From Aphidius gifuensis (Eukaryota > Arthropoda > Insecta > Hymenoptera > Braconidae), in the NCBI RefSeq assembly GCF_014905175.1, contig NC_057789.1, positions 30,252,555-30,316,554 of the forward strand: DNA of 64,000 nt, in the 5' to 3' direction. The position numbers were made by a program, and so were the translations under genes. How positions within the stretch are numbered: position 1 is the first letter of the stretch; each line of letters begins with the position of its first letter. Under the pieces are notes generated by a model. That model was given only the letters and a program-made list of their open reading frames with translations, searched no databases and was not told the origin of the DNA. Shown one piece after another: positions 50,915 to 61,048 of the stretch.

Positions 50915-52010
50915 TTCATTGTATTTAATAATGAAAATATAACAAAACAAACAAACAAACAAATAAATAAACAAACAAACAAACAAAGCGGGCACTGATT
51001 GATTGACCGGAGATTACACACATATTAATTACAAAAATTAGAGAGAGTTGAATGAAAAAAAAAAAAAAAAAAAAAACAATATTTTCATTATTATATATAT
51101 ATATATTTTTTTTTTTTTTTCTTGTATCGACAAAAAAAAATATAAATTATGAAAAAGACGATGTGTGTGTGAGTGTGTGTGTGCGTGCGTGTGTGATGGG
51201 CCCGCTGGTCGCATACACTTTAATGATAATATTAAATGGTTATGTATTATGAAAAATTTTCTTTGTCTTGATTCTTTTGTAAGTCGCAATTGCATTGATT
51301 TAAGTAGAAAAAAATTATTAAAATAATGATAAAAAGAAGAAGAAAAAAAAAAAAAAAAAAAAACAAAATTGACGACAACTATTGAGCAATCAGTTTGTTG
51401 GCTGTAAAGAAAAAAAAACAATACTAGAACTAGGCATGCAAAAATAAAAAATACAAATAAAAAATATTGAAGCGATCATTGACCTTTCCTGTATAGTGTA
51501 AAATCACTCTTATTTGAGTCATAAATTTATTAAGACTGTTGGCCACAAAAAGCCCACGTTTTTTTCATTATATTATCATATTATTATTATTATTATTACT
51601 ATTATTATTGAGTATGTTTATCTTGCTCTACAACATAATAATTTTTTTTTACTTTTATTAGAAAATTTAAAAAAAAAAAGACAATAGCGATGATGATAAT
51701 GATAATCATAGTGATTTTCATATCGGTATTTATTTAAATTAGTTATTATTACTACTATTATTATTATTATTATTGTTATTATGTTATTAAATATAAAAAT
51801 ACGAATTTTTCAAAAATTACACTCAAACAAAATGAGTCTTAAAAATTAAATTATTATTGTGAAATACCATTTGTCTTTGATTTCATTAAAATGACAAATA
51901 AATTATCAGTAATCATTGTTTTACTTTCTTATTTTTTGGATAAGTAATAATAATAATAATAATAATAAAGATAATGATAATAATGAATTAATTAATAAAC
52001 ATGATAACGG

Positions 52011-52056
<46 letters not shown>

Positions 52057-53355
52057 TGATAAATTAAAAGAAAAAATTAGTAGGAATGTGATAACCATGG
52101 AATAAGATTTAAAGACTGTATTGTCTTACTGACGACACACGTAGTGAATCACGACGAGGCTTCGTACCATTTTTTTTATATAAAATCGAAAAAAAAAAAA
52201 AAAACACCATTTTTAAAATATCCGTTTGTCCGTCAATGATGAGAATTAAATTTTGCATTCTTGTAAAATAATATCTTTGTTTTATTATTATTATTATTAT
52301 TATGAAGAAAAAATAATAATTAAATAGCTGGACCATCATTTGTTGTCACAATATTAGTTAATAATTATTTTGATGTCCAAAAATTTGGTATTGCTGGGCG
52401 TTGTAAATGATACATTTTATATGTATCAATGTAAATTAAAAAAAACATCAGATAAATACTACATACTTAATTGTTGAATTATTTATTTAATCTATTTTCT
52501 ATGTTTCATTAAAATTATTATGACTTTTTTTTTTAAATTTTCCTTCTAAATGATAATTTTTAATGAAGTAAATGTGTGGTGGTTGGTTGTATGCTGAGGT
52601 AAAAACACAAAATTTATAATGTAAAATTATATTATATTTAATTAAAGTGCAACAGTATAATAATAATAATAATAATAGAATCAATTGACAAGAATAATGA
52701 GAAAAAAAGACGATAATAAAAAATAAAAGCTTCAAATTTTTTCTCTTTATAACAATAATTGACATACCTTAATAATTTTTTGTATTTTCATTAAAACTAT
52801 TAATCAATTAATAAAAATGCCATTTAGCTAATGGTAATAATAATAATAAATTAATTACAATAGTGAGAAGAAAAAAAAAATGAGAAATAAATGAAAAAAA
52901 ATAAATAAACTACTGTGTATAAATATAACTAAATAAATAAATAAATAATTAATGTACAATGTATGTAAACTTGAATTACAAAAACAATGTATTTATAATG
53001 ATAATAATAATAATAATAATAATAATAGTAATAACGATAATAATAAATAAAATATAAAAAAGTTTGTTTATACAAAAAATTTTAGTTTTATATTTTAAAT
53101 TTATCTTTTTTACCTCTCTCTCTCAAAAAAAAAATATAAATATCAACTCACACCTGCGCACATACTACACTACAGAGACAGAGAGAGAGAGATTATTATT
53201 GATTGGTGTACATACATACATATTACATGCATACATGGTGCATATATCAACAAGTACAACTATTTATTAAATATAAATATTAACAACAAGCATTCATAAT
53301 TTTGCTAAGAAACAAAAAAGGTATATAATTTTTATACATATACAAATATACAATA
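50915..53355. other. lig 3' UTR and intergenic region to neugrin-like gene
   Basis: About 2.4 kb of simple AT-rich sequence: (ACAA)n at 50941-50985, a GT/GC-rich patch at 51162-51200, many TTA/AAT repeats (the longest at about 52013-52057) and poly-A runs. A slightly more complex patch lies at 52085-52160. No ORF looks coding. Confidence 0.5.
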
Positions 53356-54739
53356 ATGAATACTTTAAAGTCAATAATGTATTTGGGTATTCGAGGTTAT
53401 CGTAGTAAACAACATGGTAAATCATATAAAGAAAATGCAAGTGCATTTAAAAATATTAAAGAAAACGAGTTATATTCACAAAATACAGATCAAGATTCAA
53501 ATGATTATGATTTTGATAATGATTACGATAAAGATGAAGCTGATTTTACTGGTATTCACAAAAGTCATAAACAACTTGAACGGTAATTATTGCATGATTT
53601 ATTTATTGATTTATTAATTAATTAAATGATAATAATAATAATTATTATAAAATAAATTTTTTAGAGAATCAAAATATGAATTGGAAAAATTAAAAATGAA
53701 AATGGTTAAATCAAAATACTTTGACAAAAAAGAGCCAAGTTTTTTAACTTGGTCAGAGAAAGAACAAATTCGATGTCTTCATGAGCAAGATGAAATTGAA
53801 TGGTCACCAGATAGATTGGCTGAATGTTTTCCTGCATTACCACAGACAATTTTAAAAATATTAAAAACAAAGTGGAAACCAAATAACATAAATACAATAA
53901 ACAAATATGATAAAAGTGTCATTGATAATTGGGAAAAATTTAAAAAAGGAGATCTTGCACTGGACCCAATGTTGGCACAACACTTAAATAAATTTAAAGA
54001 CAGAAAAATTGATTTTGAAGCTTTACAATCTTTGGCACATAAATTTGTTAAAGATAAACCAGTATTTCCTCAGCCAAAAAATAAATTATTTATATCACTT
54101 TTACAAGATGATGATAATGATGATGATGCTGTTAAATTAAAAAAAATAAAATCAAATGATGATGATGATAATTTATTATATAAAATAACTGATGGTAATG
54201 CTAATAAAAATAATGAAACCATAATACAACAAAAAAAAAATAATATAATTACCAATAATAAAATAAAACAAGACCAACAGTATACGACATTTGATGAATT
54301 TTTAGAACATTCAATAGATAAATTATCTAAAACCAATACCAACAACAATGATATATCATTAGAAAATAAATTATTAATTGAAGAATATAAAAAAAAAATT
54401 GATTTAGTTGATTCATCAATAACATCAACAACATCAACAACTATGATAGACGACAATAATGTTGAATTACCATGTGAAAATGATGATGATGATGATGATG
54501 ATGACAATTCAACATCAATTGCCATGTCAAATTTACATATTGATGAAAATTCACCGACAACTGGTATTATTGAAAGAAAAATAATTGAATCATCATCATC
54601 ATCCAGTGAAGATGATTATCCACGTTTTATTAAAATACCCAAAGGTAAAGCCAAAGAAGGTGTTACTTTCAGAGTTCAAGATAAATATTATGATTGGGAT
54701 GGTGAATTTTTGTACAGAGTACCTGTGTTAAAATCATAA
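53356..54739 (+). CDS. NGRN: Neugrin-like protein
   Basis: Exons 53356-53582 and 53665-54739 give 433 residues. The recognisable part is the neugrin helix-turn-helix-like core at about residues 95-165: SFLTWSEKEQIRCLHEQDEI, WSPDRLAECFPALPQTILKI and LKTKWKP. Vertebrate neugrin is a mitochondrial protein needed for 16S rRNA stability and respiratory-chain translation. The N-terminus (MNTLKSIMYLGIRGYRSKQH) is basic and hydrophobic, consistent with a mitochondrial presequence. The C-terminal half is acidic with Asp and Ser runs and ends in a conserved-looking FRVQDKYYDWDGEFLYRVP. The protein is longer than vertebrate neugrin, mostly through the disordered part. The family call is moderately firm. 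Confidence 0.8.
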
Positions 54740-55018
54740 TAATAAATATAATTAATTTTAAATTTTAATATTTTTTTATTTTTTCACTCCACTCTTGGAC
54801 AATTAAAAAAATACAATTATTATTTATATATATTTCATTTTCTATTAAAGCAAAGCACTCGATAAAGAAAAAAAAAATAAAATACATTTATTATGATAAT
54901 GGACGGATCGTATGCTTGAAGAGCATTTTCGGCAATTTAAATAATAATTTTTATTCATTCAATAAGTATATTTATTTATTTGTTTAAGCAAAAATTTAAA
55001 AAAAAAACAAAAATTAAT
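54740..55018. other. Convergent 3' ends, neugrin-like / 55-kb gene
   Basis: 279 AT-rich bases shared by two 3' UTRs. A less simple piece (54897-54940, GGACGGATCGTATGCTTGAAG) has no coding potential that I can see. Confidence 0.5.
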
Positions 55019-55702
55019 TTATTGATATTTTTTATCTTTATCATCTGTTTGAATGGCATCATCATTTAGTAACTCTTTACCCAAAGGTTTATTTTTATTT
55101 TTTTTATCATCATCATCATTGACATCAGCATCATCTTCATCTTCGTCTTTTTCATTATCTTCAAGTAAGCAATCCCAGTCATACATATCACCACCCTCTT
55201 TGACTCTTTTTAATTCTTTTTTTAACATTTCAAGACATTCACGACGTTCTTTCCATTTTTTTTCATCAATTGGAATTGCTTGATTATCTTGATTTTCTAC
55301 AACGACATTTTCATCATTATCATCATCATCATTATCATTTGGTAAAGTGACTTGTTCAGCAGCTTCTTTTTCTTTTTTTTCACATTCCAATATATACTTT
55401 TCATAACTATCAACCTGCATATTATACATTTTAATAATAATATTTTAATAATAATCAAATATGAAATTTTCATGTACCTTGTCTTGGAGCATCTGTTGAA
55501 TGTCATTTTGTTTTTTCAATTGTTTTGGTAGCCAAAAACAAGCTTGAATCAATCGCAAAAAAATCCATCCAACTCCGGCAAGTGCCAAATATGTTATTGC
55601 CGTAAAAACCATATTAACAAAATCGACTGACACTAGCTGATATTTCATTGTTGCAAGTATGAATTTTTTATATATATATCTAGACAATGCATAAAAGGTC
55701 AT
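55019..55702 (-). CDS. Unrecognised protein: one membrane helix plus acidic coiled coil
   Basis: Minus-strand exons 55702-55478 and 55414-55019 join in frame to 206 residues. I do not recognise the family. The first 75 residues contain one strong hydrophobic helix (about 30-55, FVNMVFTAITYLALAGVGWI then FLRLIQACFWLP). A KQLKKQNDIQQMLQDK amphipathic start follows, then a charged coiled coil (KWKERRECLEMLKKELKRVK) between two Asp/Glu-rich blocks. The stretch GGDMYDWDCLLED looks more conserved than its surroundings. An alternative start is the ATG at 55648 (MKYQLVSVDF), which would remove a basic, hydrophobic N-terminal extension. It is likely a single-pass membrane protein with an acidic cytoplasmic or luminal tail; the compartment is unknown. 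It lies downstream of USP1 on the same strand but about 1.1 kb away. Confidence 0.75.
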
Positions 55703-56786
55703 TTATATTATTGATTAAAAAAAAAATTTTTATTTTAACTTTTAAATATTTATTATTATTATTATTATTATTATTTATGTATTGTGTGATTATACAAGAG
55801 TTTTATCAGACAATCCATATTTGATGATACATTAGATATAATGAATAAATATTTTCATTGCAAAAAACATTAACAATATTAATAATAATAATAATAATAT
55901 TATGCTTTTATAAGGAACAAAATCGATTGTGCTTGTTTTTTTTTTTATTACAAGTACATTATTTGGTTTGGTGCAAATAGTATGTTTTATTTTTTGACCC
56001 AAATAATTATATTGTGTCTTGAAATTTCAGCGTTTATTTTCTCACAACATTTATATACTCACCAAAAAAAAACATTTTGCATATATATACATAATTATTA
56101 TTATTATCATCATCAGCAACAAACACAGGTACAAGAATAATATATAAAAAAATATAAAATTTATTATAATTAATAAAATTATAATAATAGGTATATATAA
56201 AATGAGCATAGAAAGTAATAGAAATTAAATTATATATTAAACGCACCTTGTATTATTTATTTATTTCAAAATGCTATTCTTTTTCTTCTTCTTCTATTAT
56301 AATATTATGCTTTGATTTGATTAAAATGAATATTATTATCAAAACTAAATAGACAAATGAGAATTGCACTCTGCCAACTAACTCACTCACTCGCTGACTG
56401 ACTGACTGACTGATCTGATGCTTGATGTTATTGTATAGACAACAACTATAATTCAACGACAAGACACTACTGACTCAGTAATTTTAATAATCGATATATG
56501 GATCAAATTTATGTATGGTATACATATAATAGTTGTATATTTACCTTGTATATTTTTTTTTTGTGATTGACTGCGGTCACCATAACGAGACCTCATTCAT
56601 TTTAACAATAATAATAATAATTAAAAAAAAAAAAAAAAAAAAGACATTTGATATATTTATTTATTTATTTTATTTTTTCTCTTTTGTGATGTTGAGATAG
56701 ATTGACAAGATATTTAAATAATAATAATAAAAATAAATGTTAAATAAAATGAAATGAAATATTATTTGACAAGGAATGCTTATATT
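55703..56786. other. Tandem gap: USP1 3' UTR and promoter of the 55-kb gene
   Basis: About 1.1 kb. It contains TTA/TAA repeats, (GACT)n (56396-56412), an ATCGATAT (56490-56497) resembling the DREF site TATCGATA, and a TAGGTATATATA motif (56189-56200). No additional gene is seen. Confidence 0.45.
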
Positions 56787-57109
56787 TTACGTTGTTGTTG
56801 ATGATGATGATGATGATGATGATCTGACGTAAAATAAAAGATAGGGTGTTGCTGAATTACGAGAATTTGGTGATAATTTATCAAGCAATTCATGTTCTTG
56901 TATTGCCTTGACAGCTTCATCATCACACTCAAGCCAAGTGCTTAAATTTTTACCACGTCGTATACTACAACATTCTAAACTTCTACATGCCATTTTTATA
57001 AGATGCTCTTTATTTTCATTAATGTTTGATTTACTTTTAAAGTATTTAAGTATACTTATACTTGATGATGTTGAATTATTATTTGAAGAAGTGGTGCTAC
57101 TACTACTAC

Positions 57110-57140
<31 letters not shown>

Positions 57141-57338
57141 CTGTGATAAATTTTGTTTTCCATGACAATCACGATCACATATTGCATACTCATTGTACAT
57201 TGAATCATCTGGTACTTTGGTATAGGCAATATAATGACCAGCAGTCATTGTTGCACCTTGATGCATTATTATTGAATATAATTTGTAGACATGACGACAA
57301 TTTTTTTGTCTATTGCCTGTTGATGTTGATGGTGTACA

Positions 57339-57376
<38 letters not shown>

Positions 57377-59277
57377 TACTACTCGTGCTACTAGTGCTAC
57401 TGCTGCTGCTACTACTGGTGGTGGCAGTAGTGGTAGTAGTATCATCATCATCATCATTTTTACTACAGTCTTCACAAAAACAGTCAAGTGTCAATGGAGT
57501 TGGCATATAATGATTTATTTTTTCCATTGATCTGTTAAATTAAAAAAATAAAAATAATATTATATAAATTAAAATAAAAAAATTTAAACTAAAATAATAA
57601 TAATTACCCAGCGGCAGTTGAAAATCTTTTAAGTTGTAAGACAAGTAATCTTGGTAATGAAGGAAATGTAACAGCTCGACGAGCTTCATTGTATCTCAAA
57701 CAACTTGCACACCAATATTTGTCTCTGCCACAAAGAAGTTCACTGGTAACAACTGAATTTCTGTACACTTCGGAACTATCAATTAATTTACCATTTTCAT
57801 CTGTTGATTTAAAAAAAAAGAAAAAAAAAAAAAATTAATTTCAATTAATAATATTATAATTATAATGATAAATAATAAATTATATTTAATACCTTTTTCA
57901 TTTGATTTACCAGTTTCAATTGGTACACAAATATCACAAAATGTTTCTTTACGTTCTGTAACATGTTCACATTCAAGACAAGTTGTACGTAATAAACTTA
58001 CACCTTCAAAATCCTCAGAAATAAAACATTTTTTACTTTCAGGACGATGAAATAATATTCCAGCATTATTATTATTATTACTACTACTTGTCATAAAATC
58101 AGAATGACCATTTTCAAATGGTTTATTATTATAATTATTTTGTGTTATAGATGTTGTACTATTACCACGAACAATTGCATATTTTTTTAATTTTTTTTTA
58201 CGTATATTTGATTTACTTGAAGTTGCATTATTTGCATTATCATATTGCATATCTAATAATCGTTCTATATTTACTCCACCACCATTAGCATTACTATTAC
58301 TTTGACCAAATTCACTTTCTCTGTAACGTACTAATAATTGAAATGTTTCTCTAATATTATCCAATAAACATACTAATAATTCATGTGCATCTTGTTGTTG
58401 ATTGCCTTCAAATATTGGATTAACATCTCTGAGTGCTTGTAGGAATGCATCTGGTTGATAGGGTTCATTGTGATCACTTGATTCTGATTCTCGAAGTGCT
58501 CTAAATAAATCATGAAGTTTTTCAGTAGCAACTTGTATTCTTGGTTTATTTATATCAACAATTCCTGATAAATCTTTATTACTCCAACTACGATTACCAT
58601 TTGATGTTAATGATACATTTGTACGTCCCAAACTTGATGATTTTGACTATTAAATTATTAATTAATTTTATTATTATTTCATTTATTAGGTACTATTATT
58701 TTTCATTAATTTAATTTAATATATACCTTAAATTGTTGTTGATGTTGTTGTTTTTCATTTAAATTTGATAAATCAACAGCAAGATGATGAAGATTATGTA
58801 AAAATGACGGTGCAAAACGTAATGTATATATAACACTATTTAAAAAGCATGTATTACCAAGATTACAAAGTGTTGCTATTTTCAAATTGTCTGAACAATT
58901 ACCAACTGTATCATATGGATTATTATCATGATTATGATTATGATTATGATTATGATGATGATGATGATGATGAAGATGATGGTGATGATGTTGATTACGA
59001 TGTCCATTCAACATTTTGTTGTTGTTGTCGTCTAATAAAAAAAAAAAATTATATTTATTAATTAAATAAATTAAAATTAAAATAAAATAAACTTACTGTA
59101 ATTAATTGTATTTAGACCTTCGTAAAAGCCCCCTCGTATAGAGGAGTGAGGGGGCTGCTGTAAATTATTTCTGGCAATATTATGATGTTGACGTCCTTGT
59201 ATTGATGACAAACGAAATTTTTTTCTTGGTGGAGCGGAACGCTCATCCACTTCTTCTTCTGCTTCTAATACTGTCAT
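56787..59277 (-). CDS. Usp1: Ubiquitin carboxyl-terminal hydrolase 1
   Basis: Minus-strand exons 59277-59097, 59031-58727, 58646-57893, 57800-57608 and 57531-56787 give 725 residues. USP1, with its partner UAF1, removes ubiquitin from PCNA and FANCD2 in DNA-damage tolerance. The Cys box NLGNTCFLNSVIYTLRF places the catalytic Cys near residue 121. QQQDAHELLVCLLDNI matches the QQDA..L USP block. CLECEHVTERKETFCDICVP and CGRDKYWCASC are the zinc-binding pairs. LPRLLVLQLKRFSTAAG precedes the His box (GATMTAGHYIAYTK, His near 577). The end is TPYLLFYV plus a Ser/Thr run. N-terminal His/Asn and internal Ser/Asn/Thr tracts are repeat-derived inserts. I see no obvious Gly-Gly autocleavage site like the one in the human protein. 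Confidence 0.92.
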
Positions 59278-60168
59278 TTTCCACTAACCTTAAATTTATA
59301 ATAAATAAATAAATAAATAAATAAATAAAGCATGTACATATATGTATTACCAGGTGATGATGACATCAGCAATGCATTTTGTAACAAAAAAAAATGAGAA
59401 AAATGAAAAGAATGTATTTCAAGATATTTATTGGACTGTCATTAATATTAATATCTAATGACAAACAATAATATTAAAATATATTTTGTATAATATTCTG
59501 ACTGACTATGTGTATGTGTTTTTTTTTTTTTTTTTTTTTTTTTTTTTCTCAAATATATTTATTTAGCAATAAATTATATAATAATAAATAAAAATACACG
59601 TGTGTTGTCATTATTATTATTATTATTATTATTATTTTAAATAAATAAATAAATACATACCTATTATTGGGTAAAGAAGTCATGGAATAAATCAAATTTA
59701 CGAGTATGTAGCGTCACTTGTATAAAACAAATTGCGCAACTAATTCAATATGTATGTAAAAGCACCATTAACAAATGATAATTTAATGTTTAATTTTATT
59801 GTCTTTAAATTGATCAAGTTTTCAACAATTGACTTAATATTATGTCAAAATCACTCTCTCACTAATAAGTTGAATGCAACTTTTTTTTTATTGAGCCAGG
59901 CGTCTTTTTTGTATTTAATTTTTTAAAAAAATGTTATGGGTATGGGTAAAATGTACCTGTAGGAGGAGGTACCTAATACCTATTGACCTCACTCTTTCTC
60001 TTTTTATACCTATAGGTATATATCTTTCTCTCTCTCTCTCTTTTTCCTACAAGATTAAATAAAATCAAGTAAATATACTTAATAAAATGTAATCAAATAA
60101 ATAGTAGTAAATCTACAAACAAACAGCATTCACAATACATGATATGTAATTTGTATCACTGTGTATAA

Positions 60169-60200
<32 letters not shown>

Positions 60201-61048
60201 TAATAAGTGTATGTATATGTATATATGTATGTAGTTGTAATATGTAATTAATATAGTAGATTACTACAACATAGCATCACTGTAATCATTATACATTTGT
60301 ATAATGTATACTATTATTATTATATCATTATATAACTTTTTTACATCATAATTAATAAATATGTTAATTATATATTGTTTATATGTCACCTGTGTATTTT
60401 TTTTTCTCAATATAAATTTTAAAATTATAGTATAGTTATGTATGTAAATATGTATTTATATGATTAATCATGATTATTTAATTTTTAAATATATGTTTAA
60501 TTATATTATATATAGCTAATAATATATAATATAAAAAATACATATATAAGTATAAATATATATAATATAAATAACTTGTTAAATTATTGCATATGTCACT
60601 AGTATCAATATAAATAAAAATACAATGTATGTATGTACTTATGTATGTACTGATTTCACTGATTTTTTTTTAATTTTTAAAAATAAGCTAAAATTATATA
60701 GGTATACCTATAATAAATAAATAAATAATACATACCTATAGTAAATAATAAATATCAGTAAATATGCAATTATAATGAAAATAAATGTGTGAAAGTCAAT
60801 TTACAAATTGTGATAAATACCTATATTTTGTTTTCACATAAGGCTGCGTTCCGAAACTTTAGAGTTTTTTTTTTTTGCTCTCTTTCTCTCTGTTTCTCTC
60901 TCTCTCAAGTCGGCCATTTTCAAGATATTTAAACGCATCCTAAATAGCGACAATAATAATAAAATTAACACATGAAAACTCATCTTCGAGTAAATGATAA
61001 CCAAGCATTTCTTTTTATTATAAATAAATAAATTTGATAATATACAAC
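59278..61048. promoter_or_regulatory. Divergent upstream region, USP1 / PTCD3
   Basis: About 1.8 kb. It includes a run of 29 T (59519-59547), a TTA repeat (59609-59636), a perfect TACCTATAGGTA (60007-60018) and a (GTAT)n-like stretch (60205-60235). AAGGCTGCGTTC (60840-60851), a CT run, then GCCATTTT (60913-60920) lie about 130 bp before the PTCD3 start codon. The last three probably mark the PTCD3 promoter. No ORF looks coding. Confidence 0.5.
59519..59547. repeat. Poly-T run (29 bases)
   Basis: Uninterrupted T homopolymer in the USP1/PTCD3 gap, among the longest in the window. Confidence 0.9.

Noticed and set aside
51038..51421. Small ORF in the lig 3' UTR
   Set aside because: Mostly translated homopolymers and a GT/CA dinucleotide repeat.
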